Source of the DNA: Gulosibacter sp. 10
Lineage (GTDB): Bacteria > Actinomycetota > Actinomycetes > Actinomycetales > Microbacteriaceae
NCBI RefSeq assembly: GCF_900163695.1
Contig: NZ_FUIC01000009.1
Location: 1-47,381, forward strand
Direction of reading: 5' to 3'
Length of the DNA: 47,381 nucleotides
The stretch's first letter is position 1, and each line of letters starts with the position of its first letter. Positions 16,804 to 27,648 of the stretch are shown here, one piece after another. The notes below the pieces were generated by a model. That model saw nothing but the letters and a program-made list of their open reading frames with translations, did not search any database and had not been told where the DNA came from. Made by a program: the position numbers and the translations under genes.

Positions 16804-18497
16804 CCCGATTCCGGCGCGCGTGCGCCTCCGTGCTCGCCGCGGCGCTCGTGACGGTACTGGCCGCCTGCGCCCAGATCCCGCTCTCGGGCTCGGTGGAGCA
16901 GGGCGAGCCGCAGGAGGCGGGTGAGGCGCAGAGCGTCCGCTACTACCCCGACGGCCCCTTCTCCGGCGCGACGCAGGAGGAGATCGTGCTGGGCTTCATC
17001 GACGCCGGCACGGGCGCGCAGAACGACTTCGCGACCGCCCGCGAGTTCCTCACCGACGAGGCCGCCGAGAGCTGGCGGCCCGAGGCAGGCGTCCTCCTGA
17101 TGAGCGACGGGCAGGTCTCCAGCCGGGCCGAGTCGGACACCGAGGTCGTCGTCTCGGTGCCGATCAACGGCACCCTCGACGAGCACGGCTTCTACCAGGA
17201 GTCGCCGACCTCCTCCACGAAGACCCTCGAGTTCCGCCTCGAGATGGTCGGCGGGGAGTGGCGCATCGCCGAGGCACCCGACGGCATCGTGCTCATCCGC
17301 CAGGCCTTCACCGATCTCTACGGCGCGCGGCCGCTCACGTTCTTCGACGGCGCGCAGCAGTTCACGGCCTCGGACCTGCGCTGGTTCCTCGACGACAGCC
17401 GCGCCGCGACCCGGATGGTCGAGGAGCTCATCGCCGGCCCGGCGGAGTGGATGCTGCCGGGCGAATCCGTTACCTCCGCCTTCCCCGCCAATGTCGAGCT
17501 CGTCGATGCGGTGCGCATCAACGGGCAGACCGCCGTGGTGAACTTCTCCGACTCGATCTCGAACGCCTCGCCCGGCGCGCTCTCGCTCATGCGCCTGCAG
17601 CTGGAGGAGTCGCTGACGCAGCTCGACGGGGTCGCCTCGGTCGAGATGCAGGTGAACGGCGCCAAGCTCGACGTGGCGCTCCCCGCCTCCGACGAGGTCA
17701 TCCGCACCGCGGACGTGAACCCCTCGCCGCTCGTGCAGCAGGACGGCACGCTCGGGTACCTGAGCGGCGGCACGCTCGAGCCGCCCGTCGGCTCGGAGAA
17801 CGCCGTCGCGGAGGTCGAGCGGCTCAACCCCATCCGCGGCGCGGTGTCGGCCTCGCGCGGCACGATCGCGCTGCTCACCTCCGAGGGCACCTACGGCATG
17901 AGCTTCGAGGACGAGTCGGCCACCTTCATCGACGCGCGCGGCGGTCAGGTCGAGCCGGCGCTCGACAACTGGGACTGGGTGTGGACGCAGTCGACCACGC
18001 AGACCGGTCTCTACATCACGCGCATCGGCGAGTACCAGACGCTCGAGATCCGGCTGCCGGACGAGGTGTCGGACGACTTCATCTCGCACCAGGTCTCGCG
18101 GGACGGCACGAAGATCGCGTTCCTCTACGACACGGACGAGGGGGTGGAGCTGGCGGTCTCGCCGATCATCCGCGATGAGACCGGCATGCCGATCACCCTC
18201 GGCGACCCGCTGGTGCTGGGCGTCTCGGGGGATCAGGCCAGCGACGTCGCGTGGGTGGACGGCGGCTCGGTCGCCATGCTCGTGGACGGCGGCGAGGGCA
18301 CGACCGAGGTGCAGCTCTACCGCCTCGGCGGCGAGTTCACGATGTTCGGGTCGATCCCGAACGCGATGCAGGTCGCCGGCTCGAATACGCTCCAGGGCAT
18401 GCGCGTGGTCGATCGGCAGGGCACGCTCTACGCGCCCCGGACCTCCCGCTGGCAGGCGGCGAGCACCACGATCACGTTCCTCTACGCGCAGGTGTAG
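16800..18497 (+). CDS. lpqB: Lipoprotein LpqB
   Basis: This 565-residue lipoprotein is the accessory partner of MtrAB; in mycobacteria LpqB interacts with the MtrB sensor domain. It has a signal peptide with lipobox L-A-A-C (C23), a GerMN-like region around 180-310 (A-V-V-N-F-S-D is typical), and a beta-propeller-like C-terminal LpqB domain. The ATG lies inside the mtrB stop (ATGA), so translation is coupled. The length matches the family. Confidence 0.96.
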   Translation: MTRFRRACASVLAAALVTVLAACAQIPLSGSVEQGEPQEAGEAQSVRYYPDGPFSGATQEEIVLGFIDAGTGAQNDFATAREFLTDEAAESWRPEAGVLLMSDGQVSSRAESDTEVVVSVPINGTLDEHGFYQESPTSSTKTLEFRLEMVGGEWRIAEAPDGIVLIRQAFTDLYGARPLTFFDGAQQFTASDLRWFLDDSRAATRMVEELIAGPAEWMLPGESVTSAFPANVELVDAVRINGQTAVVNFSDSISNASPGALSLMRLQLEESLTQLDGVASVEMQVNGAKLDVALPASDEVIRTADVNPSPLVQQDGTLGYLSGGTLEPPVGSENAVAEVERLNPIRGAVSASRGTIALLTSEGTYGMSFEDESATFIDARGGQVEPALDNWDWVWTQSTTQTGLYITRIGEYQTLEIRLPDEVSDDFISHQVSRDGTKIAFLYDTDEGVELAVSPIIRDETGMPITLGDPLVLGVSGDQASDVAWVDGGSVAMLVDGGEGTTEVQLYRLGGEFTMFGSIPNAMQVAGSNTLQGMRVVDRQGTLYAPRTSRWQAASTTITFLYAQV

Positions 18498-18553
18498 CGG
18501 CGGCCTGTGGAGAGCGCCCCGCCGGGCTCCGGCGCCTCTGCCACACTCGCGGC

Positions 18554-19264
18554 ATGGACCGCGCCATGCCCGCCATCCGACAGGCCCTCGCCACGCTGTT
18601 CCCCGTGCGCTGCGGGGGCTGCGACGCGCCGGATCAGCGGCTGTGCGAGGAGTGCCGCGAGGCGCTCCGGGCGGCGCTCTTCCCGTATGCGGACCGAGTC
18701 CTGGGCCCGACCATCTGGGACGAGACCATCGTCGCGACCGCGCTGCCCTACGACTCGGTCGTGCGGCGCATCCTCGACGCCTTCAAGGAGCGCGGTCGGG
18801 CCGATCTCGCGCGGGAGCTGGGCGCGCTCCTGCGGGTCTCGGTGCGGCGGCTGCTCGAGGAGGTCCGGTCGACGCGGCCCGACCTCGCCCGCCGGCCGGC
18901 GGGCGCGCCGATCCTCCTCGTGCCGATCCCCTCGAGGCGCGCGGCGCGGACGAAGCGGGGCTACGACCACGTCGCGCTGATCGTCGAGCGGGCGCTGCCG
19001 CGGGCCCGGCCCGTCGCGGCGCTCCGGCACGTGCGCCGGGTGCGCGACCAGTCGGCGCTGGACCGCGAGGAGCGGTACGAGAACCTGCTCGGCTCGCTCG
19101 CGGCGAGCCCGGCCGTGCGGGGCCGCCGCTGCGTCATCGTCGACGATCTCGTGACCACCGGGGCGACCGTGTGCGAGGCCGCGAGGGCGCTGCGATCGGC
19201 GGGCGCGGTGGTGCTCGGATCCGCCGCGGTCGCGCGCGTGGATCGCCTCTACCACAGCGATTAG
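18554..19264 (+). CDS. ComF family phosphoribosyltransferase-like protein
   Basis: This 236-residue protein has an N-terminal zinc ribbon (C20, C23, C31, C34) and a C-terminal PRTase-fold domain with the PRPP-binding motif V-I-V-D-D-L-V-T-T-G-A-T. The region P-I-P-S-R-R-A-A-R-T-K-R-G-Y-D-H is typical of ComF. In transformable bacteria ComF helps process incoming single-stranded DNA; in actinobacteria its role is not clear. The position between lpqB and hpf is conserved in the group. The ATG at 18554 places the zinc ribbon at the usual distance from the N-terminus. Confidence 0.92.
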   Translation: MDRAMPAIRQALATLFPVRCGGCDAPDQRLCEECREALRAALFPYADRVLGPTIWDETIVATALPYDSVVRRILDAFKERGRADLARELGALLRVSVRRLLEEVRSTRPDLARRPAGAPILLVPIPSRRAARTKRGYDHVALIVERALPRARPVAALRHVRRVRDQSALDREERYENLLGSLAASPAVRGRRCVIVDDLVTTGATVCEAARALRSAGAVVLGSAAVARVDRLYHSD

Positions 19265-19317
19265 TCGCGAGGATTACGAGCCTGCGAATTCTCAAAGTGA
19301 ACTCGGAAACGGGCTCA

Positions 19318-19390
19318 TATGATGAACGGACAGACACAATCCAACTCGGATGTGGGAGGCTTCCCGCACTCGAGTTTCCATATAGGAGGG
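19318..19390 (+). promoter_or_regulatory. hpf promoter -10 and 15-bp leader hairpin next to the RBS
   Basis: TATGAT (19318-19323) is a strong -10 candidate in an unusually AT-rich stretch; no convincing -35 is seen. Downstream, 19343-19357 pairs with 19362-19376 (one A-C mismatch, two G-T pairs, loop GGCT). This gives a stem of 15 positions ending eight bases before the strong ribosome-binding site AGGAGGG (19384-19390). There is no T-tract, so a structured 5' leader is more likely than a terminator. Confidence 0.6.
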
Positions 19391-19394
19391 TGAG

Positions 19395-20063
19395 ATGGAC
19401 GTCACCATCAGCGGTCGCAACACTGAAATCCCGGACCGATTCCGCGAATACGCGGATGAGAAAGTCACAGCGAAGGTGCAGCAGCTTTCTGATCGAGCGC
19501 AGTCCGTCGAAGTCAAGCTGAAGCGCCGCACCGATCGCGCCGGCAACAACCTCGACCGCGGCAAGGTCGAGATCACGATCTTCGGTCCCTTCCCGACGAT
19601 CCGCGCCGAGGCCGAAGCGGGTGACAAGTACGCGGCGTTCGACATCGCGCTCGACAAGCTCGTCGAACGCCTCCGCCGCGTCAAGGACAAGAAGAAGACC
19701 CACCGCGGCAAGAGCCTGGCCGAGGCGGCCGCCGGCGAGTTCGCCGACCTCGACATCGTGCCCGCCGACACGGGCATCATCGACGTCGTCTCGGGCAAGG
19801 CCACCCCGGCCTCGGGCGACGGCGCCGGCGAGGGCGACGGGTACGAGGACTACAACCCGATCGTGATCCGCGAGAAGGTGTTCGCGCCGAAGCAGATGAC
19901 GTCGAGCGAGGCCGTGGACCACATGGAGCTCCTCGGCCACGACTTCTTCCTCTTCATCGAGTCGGAGACGAAGCGGCCCTCGGTCGTCTACCGGCGCCGC
20001 GGATGGGATTACGGCGTGATCGCGCTCGGCGAGGAGGGGCAGCAGGTCGGCGCCGCCTCCTGA
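19395..20063 (+). CDS. hpf: Ribosome hibernation promoting factor, long form
   Basis: This 222-residue protein is a long-type HPF, which binds the small ribosomal subunit in stationary phase and dimerises ribosomes through its C-terminal domain. The N-terminal S30AE/YfiA-like domain is at about 1-105 (M-D-V-T-I-S-G-R-N; D-K-L-V-E-R-L-R-R). A flexible Ala/Gly linker follows, then the C-terminal domain at about 160-215 (I-V-I-R-E-K-V-F-A-P-K and Y-R-R-R-G-W-D-Y-G-V-I). It has a near-consensus ribosome-binding site and its own promoter and leader. Synteny with comF and secA supports the call. Confidence 0.96.
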   Translation: MDVTISGRNTEIPDRFREYADEKVTAKVQQLSDRAQSVEVKLKRRTDRAGNNLDRGKVEITIFGPFPTIRAEAEAGDKYAAFDIALDKLVERLRRVKDKKKTHRGKSLAEAAAGEFADLDIVPADTGIIDVVSGKATPASGDGAGEGDGYEDYNPIVIREKVFAPKQMTSSEAVDHMELLGHDFFLFIESETKRPSVVYRRRGWDYGVIALGEEGQQVGAAS

Positions 20064-20074
20064 TGACGGCCCGC

Positions 20075-20135
20075 GGCCGGTGCACCGGCCGACGCTGAAC
20101 CAGCGCCCCCGCTCGGAATACCGGGCGGGGGCGCT
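20075..20135. terminator. Bidirectional terminator between hpf and the epimerase gene
   Basis: A perfect 16-bp palindrome (20075-20090) starts 11 bases after hpf. It is followed by a perfect 11-bp stem, AGCGCCCCCGC (20102-20112) with 20125-20135 and loop 12. The two genes converge here, so the second hairpin can serve both strands. Confidence 0.7.
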
Positions 20136-20154
20136 TCGCGCGTCGGACGGCCGA

Positions 20155-21075
20155 TCACCGCCGCAGGGCGCGCACGGCGGCGGCGATCGTCGTCGCGAGG
20201 GGCGTGTGGTCGAGTCCGAGGATCGTCCGCGCATCGGAATCGTCGACCAGGAAGGGCGCGTCGAACTGGTAGGCGGCATCGCGAAGCCCCGCCATGGCGG
20301 GGCTGAAGGTGGCGAGCAGCCGGAGCAGGGGCCGCGGCAGCCGTCGGAACCCCGGTTCGCGCGCGAGCCCGGCAGCGCGCAGCGCGATCCGCGCGAGCTC
20401 GCGCATGGAGCAGGCGGGCGCGTTGGGAACGTGCCAGGGGCGGCCCTGCATGCGCTCGTCCTCGGCGGCCAGCGCGAGCATCCTCCCGAAGTCGTCGATC
20501 GATGTCCAGGCGTGGGGCTGGTCGGGATCGCCGAGTATCGAGGCCGGCCTGCCGGCGAGGACCGGCCGGAGCAGGCGGTCGCCTCCGTGCGCGCCAGGGC
20601 CGGTGTCCGCGCCGATGTAGTCGCTGCCGCGCACCTCCACCGCCCGGATCCTGCCCGCCTCGTGCGCCGCGAGGGCCCGCCGCCACACCTCCGCCCGGAC
20701 TTTGCCGTTGCGGTACTCGGCGGCGAGGGGATCCCGTTCCGTGAACGGCGCGGCGGACGGACCGTAGGCGTAGAGGTTCCCGGCGATGACGAGTACCGCT
20801 CCGGTGCGCTCGGCGGCCGCGATCGCGGTTGCGATCGCCGGCGGCCAATCGCGGTGCCAGGTGCCGTAGGGGAAGTTCGCGCACAGGAGGATCGCCCCGG
20901 CGTCGGGCAGGCGCGATGCCGTGCCGGGCAGGGTGATGTCGGCGACGAAGGCGTCGGTCCCCGGCGGGCGAGTGCCCGAGCGGGTGACGACGGCGACCTC
21001 GTGCCCGCGGGAGAGCAGGGACTCGGCGCTCGCGCGGCCGATGGGGCCGGCGCCGATGACGATGGTGCGGGTCAT
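20155..21075 (-). CDS. NAD(P)-binding epimerase/dehydratase family protein
   Basis: This 306-residue protein has an N-terminal Rossmann fold with G-A-G-P-I-G (8-13), which replaces the usual G-x-x-G-x-x-G form, and a Y-R-N-G-K (YxxxK) motif in the middle that fits an extended SDR. It also carries N-L-Y-A-Y-G and D-Y-I-G motifs typical of epimerase relatives. The substrate cannot be read from the sequence. It is divergent from a TetR regulator and its promoter contains two copies of a palindrome, so it is very likely that regulator's target. The pair interrupts the usual hpf-secA neighbourhood. Confidence 0.85.
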   Translation of the reverse strand: MTRTIVIGAGPIGRASAESLLSRGHEVAVVTRSGTRPPGTDAFVADITLPGTASRLPDAGAILLCANFPYGTWHRDWPPAIATAIAAAERTGAVLVIAGNLYAYGPSAAPFTERDPLAAEYRNGKVRAEVWRRALAAHEAGRIRAVEVRGSDYIGADTGPGAHGGDRLLRPVLAGRPASILGDPDQPHAWTSIDDFGRMLALAAEDERMQGRPWHVPNAPACSMRELARIALRAAGLAREPGFRRLPRPLLRLLATFSPAMAGLRDAAYQFDAPFLVDDSDARTILGLDHTPLATTIAAAVRALRR

Positions 21076-21121
21076 GGGTGCGACGCTTTCTTCGAGTGGA
21101 TCGGTGCTTCGGGCCAGCGCC

Positions 21122-21178
21122 GTGAACAGTGTTCACGACACGGGGTCGAGTATGCGTGAACAGTGTTCACCGTGTCAA
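21122..21178 (-). promoter_or_regulatory. Epimerase promoter with two identical TetR-type operators
   Basis: The palindrome GTGAACAGTGTTCAC occurs twice, at 21122-21136 and 21156-21170. On the minus strand TTGACA (21178-21173) and CATACT (21154-21149) form a promoter with an 18-base spacer. The second operator fills this spacer and the first lies just downstream of the expected start of transcription. The adjacent TetR-family protein is the obvious candidate ligand. Confidence 0.82.
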
Positions 21179-21226
21179 GCGGCGACGCGTCGACGAGATC
21201 GCCCCGCGGTGTGCGAAGGTGGACGG

Positions 21227-21970
21227 ATGGGCGCCCACACTCCTCCGATGCGAGACGAGATCCTGCGCGCGGCTCGAGCCGAGCTCGCCGAGGTCGGTCC
21301 CGGCGCGCTCTCGATGCGCTCGGTGGCGCGTCGGGTGGGCGTCACCGTCGGCGCCCTCTACCGGTACTTCGCGGGTCGCGACGCGCTCCTCACGGAGCTC
21401 ATCGTGGAGGCCTACGACGCCGTCGGCGCCGCGGCCGAGCGCGGCGCCGACGGCGTCCGTGGCCCGGTGGACGCATGGGTTCGCTCGGGGCTCGCCGTCA
21501 GGGAATGGGCGATCGGGCACCCGTACGAGTTCTCCCTCATCTACGGAACCCCCGTGCTCGGCTACGACGCACCGGAGCGGACCGTCGTATCGGCGACGCG
21601 GCTGCTCGAGGCGCTGGTCGGCATCCTCGTGGCGGGAGCGGGGCTCGGGGCCGACTCGGCCGAGTCCGAATCGGCGGAAACTGCGAGGGCCGAGGAGCGG
21701 GAGCTCCCCGAGGCGCTCCGCGCCGACCTCGCGAGGGTGCGCGAATGGCTGTCGGGCAGGACGTTCCCCGTTGACGCGGAGCGGGTGCCCGCGCGGCTCA
21801 TCGTCGGGGTCGTGCGGGCCTGGACCGAGCTGATCGGCACGGTCTCCTTCGAGCTGAACGGGCACTACCGCAACAGCATGGAGTCGGGTGCGGCGTACCT
21901 CGAGCACGTACTCCGCCTGCAGGCGGAGGGACTCGGGCTCGACCGGGCGGGATGTTCGCGGCGGGCGTGA
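21227..21970 (+). CDS. TetR/AcrR family transcriptional regulator (WHG-type C-terminal domain)
   Basis: This 247-residue regulator has a TetR HTH at about 10-55 ([20 protein letters not shown]) and a C-terminal ligand domain with [12 protein letters not shown], the WHG-type pattern. It is divergent from the epimerase gene, and the two palindromes between them suggest that it represses the epimerase and possibly itself. The inducer is unknown. The ATG at 21227 is preceded by GGACGG, a weak ribosome-binding site. Confidence 0.9.
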   Translation: MGAHTPPMRDEILRAARAELAEVGPGALSMRSVARRVGVTVGALYRYFAGRDALLTELIVEAYDAVGAAAERGADGVRGPVDAWVRSGLAVREWAIGHPYEFSLIYGTPVLGYDAPERTVVSATRLLEALVGILVAGAGLGADSAESESAETARAEERELPEALRADLARVREWLSGRTFPVDAERVPARLIVGVVRAWTELIGTVSFELNGHYRNSMESGAAYLEHVLRLQAEGLGLDRAGCSRRA

Positions 21971-22082
21971 AGGGAAGCGCGGGTCGTCCAGGGTCCGTAC
22001 TGCCTGCCGTCAAGCGTTGCGAAGTACGATAGGCCGAGTGCGCCGGGAATCGCCGGCAGTTGTGAGTTGTCAGGAGACAGAT

Positions 22083-25088
<3,006 letters not shown>

Positions 25089-25089
25089 C

Positions 25090-25169
25090 GGCGCGGTCGG
25101 CACGGGCCGTCCGGGAGCGGGCCCAGGCCCCTCCCGGGCGGCCCGTCTCCGCGTGCGGGAGACCGCGCC
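25090..25169 (+). terminator. Large nested hairpin after secA
   Basis: A 15-position stem (25103-25117 with 25131-25145, one G-T pair, loop 13) begins 14 bases after the secA stop. An outer 9-bp stem (25090-25098 with 25161-25169) encloses it. The T-tract is poor. It separates secA from the downstream phosphatase gene. Confidence 0.65.
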
Positions 25170-25213
25170 GGTGCCGAGCGCACGAGGTCTTCGGGCGGGA
25201 AAGGAAATCCGAG

Positions 25214-25954
25214 GTGGAGCATACGGGGCGGGACCCGCGGGAGCGCTGCTGGGAGGGCGCGTTCAACGCGCGCGATCTCGGGGGAGTACCGGTCGCCGGC
25301 GGGCGGATCCGGGCCGGCGCGCTGTTCCGCTCGGGGCAGCCGGAGGCCTGGACCCCCGAGGGCTTCCGGCAGGCGTCGGACGACGGCGTGCGGCGCATCT
25401 TCGACCTGCGCGATCCAGAGGAGCCCGGCGGCGCCCCGGCGGGCGCGGAGCGCGCGGGTATCGACTACCGCTTCGTGCCGGTCGAGGATCCACGGCTTCC
25501 GGAGTTCCGCGCCAGATTCGTACCGTACATGAACCACACATCGGGCTATCGGGACTTCCTGGCGATGTTCCCTGGCCGGGTGGCGCACGCGCTCCGCGAG
25601 GTCTTCCTGGGCGGTCCCGGCACGCTCGTGTGCTGCTCCGCGGGCCGCGACCGCACGGGGATCACGACGAGCATGGTGCTGCTCTCCCAGGGCGTCGAGC
25701 TCGAGGCACTGCTCCACGAGGACGAGCTCGCGGTGCGCGCGGTCAACGAGCGGCACCGCACTCGGGAGACCCCGCATCCGTACGAGTCGTGGCAGCCGGA
25801 GGAGGCGCTGCGCCCCGCGATCGATTCGCGACGGGAGGCGCTGGCGGCGTTCGCCCGCGGCCTCGACGTGCGCGGCTTCCTGCGCGCCCACGGCCTCGAC
25901 GGGGCCGCCGACGGCGCGCGCGAATGGCTCGTGCGAACCGACGCCGGGCGTTAG
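25214..25954 (+). CDS. Tyrosine-protein phosphatase (PTP-like, SIW14/Y_phosphatase3 type)
   Basis: This 246-residue putative phosphatase carries the signature C-S-A-G-R-D-R-T-G, with catalytic C141 and R147 in the CX5R loop. It also has the N-terminal family motif F-N-A-R-D-L-G-G and F-R-S-G-Q-P, and I-F-D-L-R-D-P-E-E, which supplies a conserved Asp. This family acts on phosphotyrosine or phosphoinositide-like substrates; the natural substrate is unknown. The GTG at 25214 was chosen because AGGA lies eight bases upstream and the conserved region starts about 15 residues later. Its stop overlaps the convergent Rv3235-family gene by four bases. Confidence 0.88.
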   Translation: MEHTGRDPRERCWEGAFNARDLGGVPVAGGRIRAGALFRSGQPEAWTPEGFRQASDDGVRRIFDLRDPEEPGGAPAGAERAGIDYRFVPVEDPRLPEFRARFVPYMNHTSGYRDFLAMFPGRVAHALREVFLGGPGTLVCCSAGRDRTGITTSMVLLSQGVELEALLHEDELAVRAVNERHRTRETPHPYESWQPEEALRPAIDSRREALAAFARGLDVRGFLRAHGLDGAADGAREWLVRTDAGR

Positions 25955-26424
25955 AGCACGTGCAGGCGCTCCGCGCGCCAGCGGCCTCGGAACTCCTCGA
26001 GGCGGATGACCACGGCCCGTACGCGAGGGCCGAGGTCGACCAGCACGGTCGCCTCCACGACGCCGCTGCGGGGCGACTGCCACAGGCAGGCGCGCGTCTC
26101 GATGACGGGGCGGCGCACGCTCCGGCCGCGCACGCGGCGGGCCCTGGCCGCGTGCTGCGCCCGGGCGAGCAGGCGGGTGAAGACCTCGGGCGCGATCCAG
26201 CGGGCCATCTGCTCGACCTCGCGCACGCCGGCGAGCGCCTCGAACACGCTGCGGCCGAGATTCCGCAGGAGCACCTCGGGGTCGGGCATCTCGAGGTCCG
26301 GCCGGGCGGAGGTGAGCACGCCCTTGCCGAGCTCCTCCTTCTGCGGGGGCTCATGCGTCTTCGCGATCACCCGGAGCGGTCTGGCGGGGGCCTTCCCGCC
26401 GACCGCGCGTTGTGCTTGTGGCAT
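25951..26424 (-). CDS. Rv3235 family protein
   Basis: This 157-residue protein matches the Rv3235 family of small actinobacterial proteins located near secA. The N-terminal 45 residues are basic and probably disordered. The conserved domain (about 50-157) contains L-G-R-S-V-F-E-A-L-A-G-V-R and a C-terminal half ending R-G-R-W-R-A-E-R-L-H-V-L. No enzyme motif or membrane segment is visible. AAGGAG lies nine bases before the ATG at 26424. Function unknown. Confidence 0.82.
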   Translation of the reverse strand: MPQAQRAVGGKAPARPLRVIAKTHEPPQKEELGKGVLTSARPDLEMPDPEVLLRNLGRSVFEALAGVREVEQMARWIAPEVFTRLLARAQHAARARRVRGRSVRRPVIETRACLWQSPRSGVVEATVLVDLGPRVRAVVIRLEEFRGRWRAERLHVL

Positions 26425-26596
26425 CGAAGCGAACTCCTTCTCCGGATGGGCCTTGGTTCCGAAATCGACTACGGGATATTCAACAGGGAAATCGAGGTGC
26501 GGTGGCGGATTTTTTCTCAACTGTGAATAACTACCCCTCGTCCCGCCCCTGTGGACAAGTCGGATCGCGGTCGAGCGGCTCCTGCAGAATGGGGCC

Positions 26597-27241
26597 GTGC
26601 GCTGGGACGACCTCTTCGACGACCTCGCGGGCCAGTTCGACGCCGGCCTCGAGGAGGAGCGCCGTCGCGCCGCGGTGGACGAGGAGCGGCTGCGCATCAC
26701 GCGACTCACCATCCGCGATCGCCTCGGCGCGCTCGACCGGGCGCTCTCGCCGGGGGAGCGCATCGGGCTCGAACTGCGCACCGGCGAGCGCATCGAGATC
26801 GTGCCGGTCGAGTTCGGGGCGGACTGGTTCGGCGCCGACCTGGTGGGCGCCGGCCTCTCGGCGCCCGGCGGCGAGGGCGTCCCCGGCGGCGGGCCGGTCT
26901 CGCGGTACGGGGCCTGCATCGTCCCGCTCGCGGGCATCGCCTCGGTGGTGCTCGACGCCGGGCAGCTGGCGCGTTCGCTCGAACCGCTTCCGGAGCGTCC
27001 GGGGTCGATCACCGGCAAGCTCGGGATGAGCATTCCGCTGCGGGATCTGGCCCGGAGGCGGTGCCACTGCGAGATCACGACGGCGCACGGCGCCGTGCTC
27101 GGCACGGTGGACCGGGTGGGCCGGGATCACCTGGACATCGCGGTCCACGACGTCGACACGCCCCGGCGTCAGCGCGATATCCGCGCCTACCGCATCCTGC
27201 CGCTGGCCGACATCACGCTCATCCGCGTCCAGACGGACTGA
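26597..27241 (+). CDS. Conserved hypothetical protein
   Basis: This 214-residue soluble protein begins with an acidic helical segment containing E-E-E-R-R-R, followed by beta-rich regions with L-E-L-R-T-G-E-R-I-E-I-V and, near the C-terminus, G-A-V-L-G-T-V-D-R-V-G-R-D-H-L-D-I-A. The latter resembles SH3-like or PRC-barrel/Sm-like strands; this is only a pattern impression. The start is GTG at 26597. It sits between the Rv3235-family gene and the HTH gene, a position I believe is conserved in Microbacteriaceae. Function unknown. Confidence 0.72.
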   Translation: MRWDDLFDDLAGQFDAGLEEERRRAAVDEERLRITRLTIRDRLGALDRALSPGERIGLELRTGERIEIVPVEFGADWFGADLVGAGLSAPGGEGVPGGGPVSRYGACIVPLAGIASVVLDAGQLARSLEPLPERPGSITGKLGMSIPLRDLARRRCHCEITTAHGAVLGTVDRVGRDHLDIAVHDVDTPRRQRDIRAYRILPLADITLIRVQTD

Positions 27242-27256
27242 CGGGGCCGCGGCGGG

Positions 27257-27529
27257 TTACGGGCGGTCGCGCGTCGAGATCTCGCCGATGTCGTCGAACT
27301 CGTGCTCCTCGAACATCGCGGTCCGGCGCTGCAGCTCGTACTGGTCCTGGATGTAGTCCTCGAGCGCCTGCTGCTCGATCCGCCATTCGCCCGCCTCGCC
27401 GATGCGGATCGCGGCGAGCTCGTTGGACTCGACGAGGGCGCGGGCGACGTCGAGTTCGACGTTGAGCACGTCGGCCACGTCGGCCAGCGTGAGGAACCGC
27501 CCGAAGCGGTGCGCAGGGATCGCATGCAT
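27257..27529 (-). CDS. Small helix-turn-helix (excisionase/MerR-like) DNA-binding protein
   Basis: This 90-residue protein has an HTH_17-like domain at about 11-62: F-L-T-L-A-D-V-A-D-V-L-N-V, then a recognition helix and wing with I-R-I-G-E-A-G-E-W-R-I. A D-Y-I segment and an acidic tail follow. Such proteins (BldC-like, excisionase-fold) act as regulators in actinobacteria. A -10 box ends seven bases before the ATG, so the message is probably leaderless. It is divergent from the SAF gene. The target genes are unknown. Confidence 0.82.
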   Translation of the reverse strand: MHAIPAHRFGRFLTLADVADVLNVELDVARALVESNELAAIRIGEAGEWRIEQQALEDYIQDQYELQRRTAMFEEHEFDDIGEISTRDRP

Positions 27530-27535
27530 ATAAGC

Positions 27536-27564
27536 ATTATCGCTCGTCGTCCCGGTACTCGAAA
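27536..27564 (-). promoter_or_regulatory. Promoter of the HTH gene
   Basis: On the minus strand TTTCGA (27564-27559) and GATAAT (27541-27536) are separated by 17 bases, and the gene starts at 27529. A DnaA-box-like TGTGGATAA (27568-27576, + strand) lies directly upstream of the -35 box. Confidence 0.6.
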
Positions 27565-27648
27565 GTCTGTGGATAACTTCTCGGCCAGTCCTGAGGATTC
27601 GGGCAGCATTGGCGGCGGAATCGCTCGACCCGCGTGAGGAGAACAACT

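Noticed and set aside
26425-26596. Replication origin
   Set aside because: Only two DnaA-box-like sites and no dnaA, dnaN or AT-rich unwinding region nearby.
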